Positions 12,840 through 25,870 of a stretch of DNA of 64,000 nt are shown here, piece by piece. The notes beneath the pieces are model-generated. The model ran no database searches. It was not told the DNA's origin and saw only the letters and a program-made list of their open reading frames with translations. Source of the stretch: Nymphaea colorata (Eukaryota; Streptophyta; Magnoliopsida; Nymphaeales; Nymphaeaceae); NCBI RefSeq assembly GCF_008831285.2, contig NC_045144.1, positions 15,177,858 to 15,241,857 of the forward strand. Reading direction: 5' to 3'. Position numbers and translations under genes: made by a program. Every line of letters starts with the position of its first letter. The stretch's first letter is position 1.

Positions 12840-13901
12840 ATGCCAGAAACACTTGGCTTCCTAACAATTGAGCCAGAAGACTACCATATGTTCTGGTTGT
12901 TCATGGAGCTATTCATGAGGGAGCAAGAAGAACAAAAGACCCTAATGGTTACTTCAAAACCAGAAACTGAAAAGCCGGTCAAGCAAAAGAGAAACAAGAA
13001 ATACAACAAATCCTCTCTTACAGATCGAGATGAAATTCATATAGATTCAGGCTCAGCAACTAGTGAGGAGAAAAAACCTGAATTGCTTCCTCTCAAGAAA
13101 AAAAGGACAACAAATAAAAGCAAGAAAGGAAAATAAATCATAGAAAAAAGCAGATCACCTTGCCCTCTCACAAGCGAAAGTTTAAGAGAGAAGCCAAAAA
13201 GAAAGAGAAAGACTGCCAAGAAAGGCAAAAAGACAAGGAAGTACATCTCAAGCAATAGCTCAGATAGCGAGAGATATAAAGAGAAAACAAAAGAGATCAA
13301 TGGCAAGAAGAAAAAAATAAAGCCAGAATTAGTCGAATCAAGTGAGGATGAAAGTCCGACTAAGTGCAAGTTTCATGAAATAGAGAAAAGAATGAGCAAC
13401 CTCGAACTTTAGGGAAAAGAAAAACACTCATACTCATGCAAGGATTACTACCTCGATATTGAAGGAGACGAAGAAGTGAAGGGTTTGTCTAAAAAGTTCG
13501 TCAAATATGATGGAACCACCTGCCCACATCTTTCAACGTTCCTCAATGATTGCTACAAGATTTGGGCAAATAACATAGCTTTGTTTCGCTACTTTCCAAG
13601 AAGTCTTGAAGGCATTGCTGTGCAGTGGTATAAAGAAAATGTCAACCCAGTTGAACTAAAGGAATTTGATAGATTGGTTAACATGTATGTCAAGAGATTT
13701 GAACAGAATGTTCCCATGGCTCTAACCCTCAGTACCATTTACGGTTTCTATAAAAAATATGGGGAAATGGCTCGAGAATTCATCCAAAAATGGAGAATTC
13801 AATGCAACAAGATGAAGGAGTCCATTTTTGAAACGCAGGCTTTGTCACTCATCAGGAAAAATCTCACCCAACCCTTGAAAAGTCTCATCCACAATGCCTA
13901 A
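12840..13901 (+). pseudogene. Tat gag (capsid) ORF with internal stops
   Basis: One frame runs from 12,840 to 13,901 with stops at 13,134 and about 13,410. The first part is very Lys-rich (KKKRTTNKSKKGK). The second (13,476-13,901) is a typical retrotransposon gag: FVKYDGTTCPHLSTFLNDCY, FPRSLEGIAVQWY, LVNMYVKRFEQN and EMAREFIQKWR. It forms the virus-like particle shell. A frame change after 13,901 leads into the nucleocapsid part. Confidence 0.82.
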
Positions 13902-14520
13902 TCAAGACCTTTGCCAAGTTAATTGAAGAAGCAGATTCAATAGATGAAGGAATTGAGGAAGACGATTTTGATGAAATAATTGCTCTTGAGTACAAAGAAG
14001 ATGGTAAGGAGGGAGGACACAGTTGCTCGCACACTTCATAGCTAATGTCGGCATTCGAAAGGACAACGACAACAATTATAAGCATGACAAAGAAGCCAAC
14101 CACAAAAAAAAACGCACAGTTGTTCAAGGGAAATGAAGAAGGGAAGAACAAACACCTAGACTGGAGTTATGATCGAAAGTTTACTCCTCTCAGTCAGTCT
14201 CGCGAGAAGATCCTAGAGTACCTCCTCGTCAAAGGAATTATTGTCTTGCCAAAATGTCAGAGGTCCCGAAAATGATTGGAGAGAATAAAGAAAAACTATG
14301 CAAGTTTCATCATGACCCTCAACATGACATTGATGATTGTTTTGTCCTAAAAAATATTATCTAAGATTTCATCAATAAGGATCTCAAGGTTGATGATGAT
14401 AGCATCCCTGAGGTATTAAGGAATCCATTTTCTGATCACGGGAAGGCAGCAATAGCAACGATCACCACAGGCACTCCACTCCCATATCATTCACAGGAGC
14501 ACATCTGACCTTGTGATGGA
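13902..14520 (+). pseudogene. Tat gag C-terminal region with zinc-knuckle-like motif
   Basis: In shifted frames: acidic stretch LIEEADSIDEGIEEDDFDE, then YDRKFTPLSQSREKILEYLL (a Tat gag hallmark), then CKFHHDPQHDIDDC at about 14,299-14,340, matching the knuckle-like Cys/His motif upstream of protease in this lineage. Broken by frameshifts and stops. Confidence 0.6.
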
Positions 14521-14730
14521 AGTAGTTCACACAAAGTCATGATGATAATTCAAGGTAAGAAACCTCTAGAATTTATTACTATGATGAACAACAAGGCAAA
14601 AAGTTCATCCAAAAAACCTGTCATAATTCCAAAAACTTTTATCTTACGAGGCGGTGATGATGAATCATCACATGACACTTTGGATGAGGATCCATGCCAC
14701 TTGGATGATGTCTTTCCTTTGGAAGTATGA

Positions 14731-15159
14731 ATGATTGAGGAAGACTGGATTCAAGCCTCTAAGGACCTGTCAATCACCTTTTCAAAAAAGTACCTCTCAA
14801 AATGGGGATATTATCATGACGATGCTCTTTACATCGTCGTTCAAGTTAATAAGATAACTGTGTCACATATATTGATCGATAGAGGAAGTGGTTTAAATAT
14901 TTGCCTTGATCTCATGGCCAAAGTTTTGGGATTTCGTGAAGACAAGTTTCGCCCTGATGATACCAAGATCTACAGATACGACGGCCGAAGCATGAATAGC
15001 AAAGGTAACCTCAACATGAACGTAATCATCAAACACACCAGCCATTGCATTACATTCCATGTGGTGGATGTACTGCCGTCATATACCTTGCTCTTGGGAT
15101 GGCCCTGGATTCATGAAGAACGAGGAATCTCGTCCACTCTTCATCAATGCTTCAAATAG
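14731..15159 (+). pseudogene. Tat aspartic protease domain
   Basis: The 142-codon frame holds SHILIDRGSGLNICLD, where the catalytic D-T/S-G triad reads D-R-G, so the active site is mutated. Downstream LLLGWPWIHEERGISSTLHQ matches the conserved end of plant Ty3/gypsy proteases. It would cleave the Gag-Pol polyprotein. Confidence 0.8.
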
Positions 15160-15972
15160 GATTTTGGTCCATCGGTCATCACCGTATGTGCTGAGGATCC
15201 AGTCGAGAGGTTGGTACAATCAATACTCCCTAGGCCAATTGATTCAGTGTGCATACCCAACATAAAAACAGTGAAAGAAGGACCCTTGGAAGAATGGATA
15301 CAGAGCATGGAGATAGGCGAATCGCCTGGGAGTGCCCATACTATTTCAAGCAGTCGTGCAAGTTACCAAAAACAACCCTTGTATACTCATTTCATGAAAA
15401 TCCTTAAGGGATTTTAGTTACTTGTGAAAAGTGGCTACCGTCCATTCACTAGCCTCGAAAAGAATGAAGATGGCATCTTGCAGCCAATCAGTATCCCCTT
15501 TCAGATGAACACTAGAGGATTGGTATATCATAAGGAAATTTGAATAAGATCTTGTGGGCTGATAGTATTTGCCTTTGTTACCAAATCCTCCCATGAATTT
15601 TGTAATCTTAACTTCCAATTGTTTGGTCTCATGAGAGGACCCCCTCTATGAACTTAGAACTTTTAGTATGTAATGCAAGTAATCTTTTGTTATTAATTTT
15701 AATTTTGTTTAATTTTCCTCTATTCTCCTCTTTACAGGATGTCATAACTCAACATGTCTCAGTTTCTTCTTTTTCCTCGAAAGTTCCCTCAAAAAGCATT
15801 TATCAAAGAAGCTGTTAATGAAATAGAACCTACGGCAATACCCGAATCGAAACTAATGGAATTCATTCAGATTTAGAAATAAGAACATCCTTCATCCTTA
15901 GGTAATGATCCGATTGAAGAGATTAACATTGAAACCAGTGAGAATCCTAAGACCCTTCAAATTGGCAGCAGT
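15160..15972 (+). pseudogene. Tat protease-RT linker
   Basis: Pieces of pol linker in several frames, including a G-patch-like segment VKSGYRPFTSLEKNEDGIL (about 15,422-15,478) common in Tat pol. Interrupted by stops and an AT-rich stretch at 15,660-15,740. Confidence 0.5.
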
Positions 15973-16862
15973 TTGACAGTAGATGATAAGAAAAAATTGA
16001 TGGACTTTCTTATAAGTCACCAAGAAGTTTTCGTATGGACCTATGAAGATTTGCCAGGTATAGACCCCCAGTTGGTTGAACATCGTTTGCTCCTAAGTCC
16101 TAATTGCAAGCTAGTTAAGCAAAAGTTGCGCAAGCTTGATCCTCGACTAGAAGGGCCCATACAAGAAGGATTAGAAGACCTGCTAAAGGCAAAATTCATC
16201 TAGGCCATCGATTACCCTGAATGGTTAGCTAATATCGTGGTGGTCCCTAAAAAAAATGACAAAGTAAGGTTGTGCATCGACTTTCGAAACCTAAACAAAC
16301 CACACCGAAAGAGGATTATCCACTTCCAAACATTCATTTATTGGTAGACAGTACTGTAGGTCATGCCATGTTTTCTGTTATAGATGGATATTTAGGTAAT
16401 AACCAAATCAAATTATCAGTCAAGGATCAACCAAAGACCGCTTTTACCACCCCTTGGAGTACTTTCTGTTACACGATGATGCCATTTGGGTTAAAGAATA
16501 CTGGAGTGACTTATCAAAGAGCCATGGCCGCTATCTTCCATGATCAGATGCACAAAATCATGGATGCATATATTGATGACACATTAATTAAATCCAAGAT
16601 AAGAGAAGATCACATTGAAACCCTCGTCCAGGTGTTTGAGAGACTCTTACTGTACAAGCTTCATTTGAATCCTCAAAAATATGTGTTTGGGGTTAAATTG
16701 GGTAAACTTTTGGGTCTCATAGTTAGTAAGAGGGGGATCGAGATGGATCTTACCAAAGCTAAAGCAGTCATTGATATGCCACCAGATAACAATATCATGG
16801 AACTGCAAAGTCTGCAAGGATTCATCCGGTCCATCAGATGATTTATTTTCAATCTAGTCATA
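15973..16862 (+). pseudogene. Tat reverse transcriptase
   Basis: Reads FVWTYEDLPGIDPQLVEHRL, then after an in-frame TAG at 16,201 AIDYPEWLANIVVVPKKN and LCIDFRNLNK, then after a one-base frameshift EDYPLPNIHLLVD, FTTPWSTFCYTMMPFGLKN and the catalytic box YIDD (16,569-16,580), ending LQGFIRSIR. Two of the metal-binding Asp are kept in YIDD; the frame is broken at least twice. Confidence 0.9.
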
Positions 16863-17412
16863 AGATTTGAACCATTCAACTAGCTATTGAGGAAAGACAT
16901 CAAGTTTGAATGGGGTTTTGAGTACCAACAGTCATTTGAAAAGATCAAGAAATAATTTCTAAATCCACCTAAAACCATCGGTGTTAGGTAGACAATTACT
17001 GGTTTACATTATAGTGAATGAGTCAACATGCGGTGGCTTTTTGGCACAATATGAAGAAGGAAGTCGCATCGAGCATGTAATTTATTACATTAGCAAAACT
17101 TTTGTCCAGCATGAAAGGAGGTACTCTCCAATGGATAAAACTTTTCTAGCATTGGTTTGGATGTGTCAGAAGCTGAGACATTATTTATTAGCTTATGAGG
17201 TCAAGATACTCTCCAAGCTAAATCTCTTTAAGTACACCTTGGAACAACCATTTCTTAATGGGTGCATCGCCAAATGGCAAGCTTTGTTGATGTAATATGA
17301 TCTTGAATATGTGTCCCAGAAGTCAATCAAAAGACAAGCAATTGCGAATCAGTTAGCAGACTTTATCTAATATGAGGAAATCAAAACGAACGATGAGTTT
17401 TCAGATGGACAT
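16863..17412 (+). pseudogene. Tat RNase H (first, retroelement type)
   Basis: Follows RT: LYIIVNESTCGGFLAQYEEG, IEHVIYYISKTFVQHERRYS and LALVWMCQKLRHYLLAYEVK, typical of the RNase H linked to Ty3/gypsy RT. Stops at 16,954 and about 17,293 interrupt it. Confidence 0.8.
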
Positions 17413-17850
17413 GTGCTAAGTTCGGAAATGGTACCGGTATGGAAGATGTTCTTCGATGGATCCATGAACGTGTTGGGAGCAGGTATAGACATTCTACTTA
17501 TCACTCCGAAAGATGAAATAATACCATACTCTTTGAAACTTGATTTTTCATGTACCCATAACATTGCTGAATATGAAGCCCTCATACAAGGACTTTGTTC
17601 TTTATTGAGTTTTCAAGTAAAAAGAGTACATACCTTTGGTGACTCTCAACTTATCATAAATCAAGTGAATGGAGAATGACAAGTCAAAGACAAAAAGTTG
17701 GTGCCAAATCAAGAGATCGCGACCACCTTGATCCGTCAATTTGAAGAAATACAATTAGCTCACATAAAAAGAGAAGGCAACCCTATTGCAGATGGCCTCG
17801 CGAGTCTAAGATCCACTATCGTCTTTCGAACCAACGAAGTAATTCGTTCT
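17413..17850 (+). pseudogene. Second, archaeal-type RNase H (Tat hallmark)
   Basis: WKMFFDGSMNVLGAGI, NIAEYEALIQGL and HTFGDSQLIINQVNGE supply the D-E-D acidic residues; after one stop HIKREGNPIADGLASL supplies the last Asp. A second RNase H of this type next to the first defines the Tat lineage. Confidence 0.85.
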
Positions 17851-19149
17851 TTTGAGATTGAAAGATTAGAACGTCATGCTTTTGAAGTGGTGAAACATGT
17901 TTATCATATCCAAGAAGGGAAGACGCCTTGGCATAATGACATCAAAAGATATATTGAGAGCGGAGAATTCCCAACTGGAATGCCCAAAAATGAACAAAAA
18001 GTAATTCAACGTATGTCAGTGAGGTACTTTGTTCTTGCAAGAGTGCTACACAAACGTAGATTTAGTACTGAATACTCTCGGTGCCTTGATGAAGATGAGG
18101 CAAAGGAAGTCATCGAAGAGTCACATTGAAGAGATTGTGGGGGTCATGTTGGTTACCAAATAATTCGAATAAGATATTATTGACCAACTATACAAAAAGA
18201 TTGTTACCAATTCGATAAAAGATGTAAAGAATGTCAACTGCATGCTCCAATGATCCATGCACCAACCTCCCACTTGCATTCTGTAACATTTCTTTGGCCG
18301 TTTTCAACGTGGGCATTTGATGTAGTTGGACCAATATCTCCTGCAACATCTAATAGTCATAAGTATTTTCTTACTGCAATGGTCTATTTTCTCAAGTGAG
18401 TAGAAGTCGTCATACTCATAACAATAGAAGGGCGTCACATATTGTCCTTCATTCACAAAAATCTTCTTTGCAGATTTGGAGTACCTCATGATATAGTATC
18501 TAACAACAGTACTCATTTAAAAAATGAAAAGATGAGGCAGTTGTGTAGTAAATACCGCATCATACATCATATTTCAGCTCCTTATGACCCCCAAGGTAAT
18601 AGGCAAGCAAAGGCCACCAATAAGATCCTAACCCACATCTTGAAACAGAGAGTAAACTGACATAAAAAGATGCATAATGCTTTATGGGCATATCGCACAA
18701 CTATGAGAACTCCAACAAATGCTACGCCAGCAGAGCTAGTCTATGGAACGGAAGTGGTTCTACCATTACATGTACTAAAACCTGCTTTGAAGTTTGCTTC
18801 TCTCATAAAGCTTCCTCTAAATCAATATCAGCAGAAGAGACTAATGTAGCTCGATTTGCTAGATGAAAAGAAGTTAAAAGCGGGTGAGCATGCTGAAGCT
18901 TATCGTCAAAGGGTAGCTAGTTAATTTGCCAAGTCAGTTATTGAGAGACATTTCAAACTGGATGACTTGGTCTTACGATTTGTGGTATACCTAAGAGGAC
19001 AACCACGTGGTAAGTGGGCACCAAATTGGGAAGACTCATATGTTATTAGGGAAGCCTTGCCCCGTAATTCATACCGGTTGATTGATGCTAATGGGGTGGA
19101 ACTTACCGATGCCGTTAACACTCTTCACCTCAAAAAATTCTACACCTAG
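17851..19149 (+). pseudogene. Tat integrase, catalytic residues lost
   Basis: Zinc-binding part: CGGHVGYQ ... CKECQLHAP. Core: STWAFDVVGPIS keeps the first Asp, but the second reads SNNST (Asp to Asn, about 18,500) and the Glu position reads QAKATNK (Glu to Lys, about 18,610). C-terminal part: LRGQPRGKWAPNWEDSYVIR and LTDAVNTLHLKKFYT to the stop at 19,147. Several in-frame stops (about 18,127, 18,400, 18,658, 18,847, 18,922). Confidence 0.85.
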
Positions 19150-19544
19150 TCTTCTTGTACTCACTTTCCAATCAATGACAAATATTTTTGTTTTCCACAT
19201 TCAATCTAATATTCATTTTTTATTATTCTTAGTCGTAAAACATAACGATTACACTAGGGCATTTTCTTTATTTTTATTGATCATGACTTGAGAGCAACCC
19301 CTGCATGTAAGGGGTTAAACCTATAATGCAAAGCAAGCCATGTAGGTAAGGGGTAAACATGCAACGCAAAGCAACACACTCAGGTAAGGGGTCAAACCTG
19401 AAATCAATTTAGTTCAAATAACCTATTCAAGTAAGGGGTTAAACTTGAAACATCACTCCAAACATGTTTTGTTTGAAAAATGCGGGGTGCTTTACTTTGT
19501 CACTAAGCACGACTAACATTAGCTTATTAACAAAGAGGGGCATC
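19150..19544 (+). other. Tat 3' leader with GTAAGGGGT repeats and polypurine tract
   Basis: Four spaced copies of GTAAGGGGT(T/C)AAAC between 19,295 and 19,445 form a loose tandem repeat. ACAAAGAGGGG (19,530-19,540) immediately before TGTTATCACC is the polypurine tract priming plus-strand synthesis. Confidence 0.7.
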
Positions 19545-20549
19545 TGTTATCACCCCAAATATTTCTGAAAAGACTGCATTCTTTTTACCCAAACACAAAT
19601 TCAAAACTAAACTTTAGAAGGCAGATTTAAATCCGAAATCCAACTCTCGAAACCAAATAAGATCCAAAATCCCAGTCTAGACACAAATTCATTATTTGAA
19701 ACTCTAAACCCAAAACTGAAATTAAGACAACAAAATTTGAATTTATGAGCACCGTGCACGCGTGCACGGACCTTCCCTTTGTTTCATGTTTCGTTCTTGT
19801 GCCAAGATGCATTTTTGAGCCCAAATCACTCGCCAGAATGTGTTGGCAACCAATTGAATCCAACCCAGATTTAAAACAATCCAGAGTCACTCAAAACAGA
19901 GTCGGCCCACCTATTTGTAACAAAAAGCATTTTTTATATACATATTTTAAATAAAAATGGTTTTATACTAAAAAGACGTTTTATTTTATTTTATTTATCC
20001 ATTTTATTTCATTTAAAAAATAAAATTTCAAAAAGCCATGCGACAAACATTGGACGTTTGCATATTGATTTCATATCTAAAAACATATTCCCTTGCAACA
20101 CACTCAGGTAAGGGGACAAATACCGAATGGTGGAAGAAACATATTCCCTTGTAACAAACGAAATAATTATGTTTTATGTTCATATCTAAAAATATTTGAA
20201 ATCATACTTTTCAAAAGATTTTCAAAAGCAAGAACCCTCTCTAATGAGACTTTGGAGACTTAGCTTAGGCTCTTGCATGATCCCAAAATTTTCTCCGGCC
20301 TACATAAAGATCGAAGTCGGATATTTTAATTCATTTTTTAATTTTTAATCTTATGAAGACCCATACGTATATACATATTACATATGTATATGTGCACATG
20401 ATGATGTTCTTTATCCTTCTCTCTTTATGGTTCGATATTTTATTTTACAGATTTTCATATACACATGAATGCATACATATTTGTTCTATTTTCTCTCTCT
20501 AGAATCTTTTATTTTTCTTTAAGTTAAATGTCTTTTCTTACAAATTTCT

Positions 20550-20581
<32 letters not shown>

Positions 20582-21713
20582 TATATTTCTCTATTTCTTT
20601 TACTCTAAAATCTCTCTTTCTCTTTGAATTGGTATCCTCTTTTTATAAACTTTCATATATGTGTATGTGTGATAGTATATACACATATATGTGCATTTCT
20701 CTCTCTCTCTCCCTTTTAAGAACTTCTTTTTCCTCTCTATTTAAGTTAATACTTTATTTTCAAAAGCTTTCACATACATACGTGTATATATATGTATACA
20801 TATGCATATATACATCTATGTATATACATATAAATACATATAAAGATACGTATCTCCCTCTCTTTTAAAATCTTTCATTTAGTGATATCTAAAATTTCTC
20901 TCTCTCTCTTTCTTTCTGTGGGAGTATTTCATCTTTTTCATTCTTTTGGATATTTTTTTTCAAACATCTAAGGTTTTAATTTCCTACTTGTAGATTCACC
21001 AGGACCAAAAATTAAGTAATGTCCCAATATTGAAATCATGTTTGATGGTCTACAACCCCTTCCATTTTCATAGCAATATTTATGACAATATTATGAATAA
21101 AAATGAAAAACTTAGATGTATGTGATAGTAGAAATGCTTTTAAATGAATGTTATGATAAGAATGGATTATTCCATTCTAATCATATAGGACCAATGCATT
21201 CATGCATCCACACTCACTTAACATCACTTATGACCACAAACACATCTTCAAAAGAACTTAAGCAACATGAGATGGAGGTCCAACTAGGTTGCAACTGAAT
21301 TAGAGCAAAACCTCAAACCTATTTAAAGTCTTAAGAGAAGACTAAATCCACTTCAAAAGTGATTTCTCAAACTTTCCAAATGATATTTGTAATGATTTCT
21401 CAATTTAAGATTTTTCTCAAATCAGAATGTTTTACACTCTCAAGTGATTCTTCAAGAACTTTTTCAAAAGTTTGAAACATCAAATATTCAACATTTTCTC
21501 AAACACAACACCACTTTTAGAATGAAAAAAATGGTAATGCTAAAATGAAATACATTAAGAATAAGTATAGCCCTTAGATTGATTACCCCCGGTAAAGGCA
21601 CCAAAAATGGACAATCCTCATACCGACAGGCGTGTCCCTTTCTCTCTCATTTAAAATAAAACTTCATTTTTCTAGAGCATTCCAAAAACAAAAAACTTTT
21701 GAGGATGCAAACA
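19545..21713 (+). repeat. Right (3') LTR of the Tat element
   Basis: Starts TGTTATCACCCC right after the PPT and ends GGATGCAAACA. It matches the 3 kb LTR at 38,301-41,315 (reversed) at both ends but lacks about 1 kb in the middle, so it is internally deleted (junction near 20,093-20,125). Confidence 0.82.
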
Positions 21714-22620
21714 AACTCAAACAATCTTTTCAAAAACCTTTTATAAAACCATTTTCAAAGTTGAGTCCTTGAACCGTGAATAAGAAACCGTAAGGAGCAC
21801 TGGTTTGCAATATACAAAAAATTCCAATGGAATCAACGGATCGATACCTAGAAGCTAATATTGATCTTGGCAATCAAACATTTGTGAATGTTTAGCATCA
21901 GATGTCATGGGGAAGAAGCCTTTCATAACCAAAAGGGCCTTGGTAAGATGAAGAAAAATGCATAAAACAAAATGAGTTGAATGATGAGTTGGGGTGAGTA
22001 TAACTGTTCCTCAAGTTCAAAGCTCTGTAATAGCAGGTGAGCATATGACATATACTTACACCGTGAAACTAAAAGTAATCCATGAACAATTTGCTTATAT
22101 ATGACCTTCTAAAACATTTTAAACTCAAGTAAGTAAGTTCAATATGTATTTGACACTTGATACCCTAAGGCCAGTTGGTCTAGAAGTTACCTATAAAAAA
22201 CTCGCTACAATGTTTCAGAAGAAAGTTCGATAGGCATGACATTCCATAAAACAAAACTACAGAAACCCATTAAAGCGGTTAAATTCCGTAATAGCCCTTG
22301 GGGTGGTGAGGAATTTTCCCTAGAGGTGAAGGGGGCTCAAAAGGATGAAACAAATTTCAAGAAAAAACCGGAAAGGCAATAAAGGCAAAAGCAAACATTT
22401 GTTAAAGGACAGAAGGCATGAAGGGACAACTCATCTAAAGCGTCATGTGGAAAAACTCTACACAATCGTAGGATTTCATGATCAATATGAATTTCTCTAC
22501 AGTATATCTTATGAACTTGAGGAAGAAATGTTATATTCAAGCCTTTGCCTTCGGTTGTCATTTTTTGCAAGGTTAATAGGATTGAAGCCCAAGGCTTGCT
22601 CAGCAACGAAGAGGGGTACT
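21714..22620 (+). other. 3' internal remnant of a second Tat-like element
   Basis: No protein domain recognised. The stretch ends with ACGAAGAGGGG (about 22,606-22,616), a PPT almost identical in form to that of the neighbouring element, directly followed by an LTR start. It is therefore read as leader sequence of an older element whose 5' part is gone. Confidence 0.5.
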
Positions 22621-25609
22621 TATTAACACCCTAAATTTTCTCATTTGTTTTTTCAATAGCAATTTCAAAAATCATACAAAATATTTCTGGTGAAATTCAA
22701 AAAAACCCACTTCGATGCCTGTCCAATTCCATCATAGATCGAAGTCTGGGAATCAATTACGATCTCAGTTCTAAAATAACCTAGAACTATGAATTACAAA
22801 ATCAAAATTCCTATTGCTTCTTTTAAATTCAATTTCAATCCTATCTAAAAGTAGTGCTCTAGAAATCAATTTCGATCGAAGCCAAGGATTTAACTCAGGA
22901 ACTCAATTTTGGTTTGGATTTTAAATCCTAATCTAAACTAAGTTAAGAATTTAACTTAGCCAATTTCTTCGTTATTGGAATTACAAAAGCACAAAAATCT
23001 TAATTTAAGGTTGTGTTGAGTCAACTTACACAATTCAGAGTGTGTGATCACATGATCTGACTCAAACATGATAAAATAACTCAATCTACTTAGTATTTGA
23101 TTTACACTCCATAAGAATCAATCAATCCAGTGCTCCATCACCAGAAAGAGTGTGTAAAATGTGATTCAAACTAGAACAATAAAACCTATATTCTACAATA
23201 AGAAACATCCAAACTAAAGTCACAATGGACTTTGAATGAGGTTAGACTCATCTACCTCATACATGTGATTATGTAGGTCAATTAGTTTCAAAATTTAAGG
23301 GAATTCAATTTTCTTTGTCATGTCATCAATCCTAATGAAAACGTTCTATTCAATAGGAGATTAAGGTCTTCATTCCTATTGGTGGATGCCAAAATGGGAT
23401 AGGTGGTGTTTGCCTCATCATTTTCAATCTTTCTTGGCCATCTAGGAAAACTGACATTGGATACTCTTGGCCATGTCATGCAACTCATCCAATCAGAAAT
23501 TTCCAAGAAGGAAATTCAAAGTTTCCTATCAGGATATACAGCCGACTAGGAAAAATCCTTAAAAAGAAAATTGAACTAATTCCGTAGCTCCAAAATTGAC
23601 TTTATCTAAGGTTGAAGCCAATTAAATATAGAGAGCAACCCTTAGCTGGGCAGCTCTCTCTCTCTCTCTCTCTCTCTCTTCTTTAGAATCAGTTTATGTG
23701 ATTCTAATTAAGAACCAAACCAATTTTAAAGAGAAACCACATTTTAGGCTTGGTTCTCTTGCTTCTCTTTATCATCAATTTGGAAGATTTCAATTGAAAC
23801 ATGACCGGCCGAGTTAAAGTTGGAATTCAATCAAAGAGTCATGCAAGTGGACGTGCTCCACTAGATTTCTTTTTTTTTAGGGAAAATCTCAGTTTTTTTT
23901 TAAACAAACCAGATAAGCTTCAACAAAGCTGACCTCATTTCCAATTCTCAACTCAAGAAGCGTCCAAAGGGGGTGTGTCCTCTTCTCTTCTCAAATCTCT
24001 TTTGGTTTTGAAGAGATCTTGGAATTAAAACCAGACCAGCCCAATTAAGGCCGACTTATTTCCAAAAACAAATCAAGGAGCAGCCCCCTTAGGGCGTGCT
24101 CTCCCTTGATCTCCCTTGAGAGAATGTTCTTGAATTAGTTCAATCGTAAATCAAAGAAAATGAAGTTGGATGGTTTTTCAAAGAAAAAAATAAGAAAAAA
24201 GTTTGAAGTTAAATCAAAGCCAGCATTAAGTCAAAGCCAGCTCAACTAGAGCTACTTGTTTTCAAAAAAGAAGAGAGACCAATCCAAGGCTCCAAATATT
24301 TGGACTGTCCAAAACGAGATTTCACAAGAAGTCTCATTATCTCCCAAAATTCCAAAAATCTGAAAATTCGGATTTTAAACTCATCTTTTTTGAGTTTGGG
24401 ATATTCAAACCAAATGCTAAATCATTTACCAGATCCTAAGTGCCAAAAATGCTTTAGATCTCTCAAAGTGCTGCTTTAAGCAAGGTTAATGTTCAAAAAC
24501 CAAGTGGATTTCAATAAAAAATCCATCCACATTTCAGCATAAAAACTGAAATCAACTTTTTATAGATAGACAAAGGTTTGTCAAATCTATTAAATCAACA
24601 GGATTTTTAAGATCAAGATGTTGACATAATCAAGTTGATCTCGAGTTTTAAATTCTACAAATTTCTTGATTTGTAAAACACCAAGCCCAAGGACCATGCT
24701 CTAGGATGCATTTTGATTCAAAATGTCAAGAATGGACGTAGGAGCTGTCCAACATTCCAAAACCATCCAACACTGTGTCTTCGTGAATGAAAAGTTGAAT
24801 AAATTGAACATGGAGAGGTGAAAGAGCGAAATATGAATGAAACATATAGTTTGGTTTCATCAAACGTACAGTCACTCACTGGATCAAAAGTCTGAATAAG
24901 GTTAACAAGCACATAAAAACACTAGCTGCTAAGATTTAAGTGATCCAACTTATAGTGCTACTGTGACCAAGTCATATTGCATCGAAGACTCGGTCATTTT
25001 CTTGTATCAAAACGACAAACACTCAATCCTATCTTACAATGGTTTTCAAAAGGAAGATTTCATCTCCAATTTCTCCAAATTTCAAAGTCTTTCAAATAGA
25101 CTACCAAACTTGATGATTCCCTCTCGTTTTAAAACTAAATATTTTTTTGGCCTGAAGATTCAAAATTCACAATTTCAATCAAAACCCAATGTTCAACCCC
25201 AATCACATTTCCAAAACCTAGTCCTAGGGTTAAACTAATCCCAATTCAAATCAATTTCCCAAACCAATCTTCAAAATTTACCAGAATTCAAAAGAACTTA
25301 CGATCAAATTCAAATTTTCAAACTAATTCATGTTTTCTATGAAATTCCAGATCGCCAATCGAGTTTAAAATGAACTTCAAAAATCCAAATCTAATTCTTG
25401 CACAACTATATCGGAGGAACCTTCAATTAATGAGTTGTTTGATTAAGAAATCTTAGACCTTGGTATGATTACCTGTTAAAGGTGGCATGAATGATCGGGC
25501 CTCATACCAATGGGCGGGCCCCTTTTTTTTTCCCAAACGAAAAGCAATTTCAAATTTTTGCTGGTTTGCATGGCCTTCCCCTTTCTAATGCGCAGGAGGG
25601 GTGCAAACA
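22621..25609 (+). repeat. 3 kb LTR of a Tat-like element (3' LTR)
   Basis: Begins TATTAACACCCTAAA (mutated form of TGTTATCACCCTAAA) and ends GGGGTGCAAACA, with the terminal landmark TAAAGGTGGCATGAATGATC...CCTCATACC at about 25,470-25,510. Length (2,989 bp) agrees with the 3,015-bp LTR at 38.3-41.3 kb. It contains a (CT)n run at 23,651-23,679 and two short direct repeats of a 'GGCGTGCTCTCC'-type motif near 24,090. Confidence 0.65.
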
Positions 25610-25870
25610 ATCCTCATGGTAGAACAGGATTGCAAATTCAATCCACTCAATCAATTTCAATGTTATAACAACATGCACCAGCATCAAATATATATCATGT
25701 GTCCACCAAGTTAATCAAAACTAATGGCCACCCAAAATCCAGAGCCATTGGAACGGATCAGTGCATACGTATGTAGACTATATATAACACTGCAAATGAA
25801 ATTTGAGAAGGTCCAGCCAAAAGTAAAGGATGATAATTAAAACAGAGAAGCAGAGCATACAAGAGAGTAC

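Noticed and set aside
19745-19954. Opposite-strand frames inside the right Tat LTR
   Set aside because: They lie wholly in LTR sequence, show no motif and are not kept in the other LTR copies.
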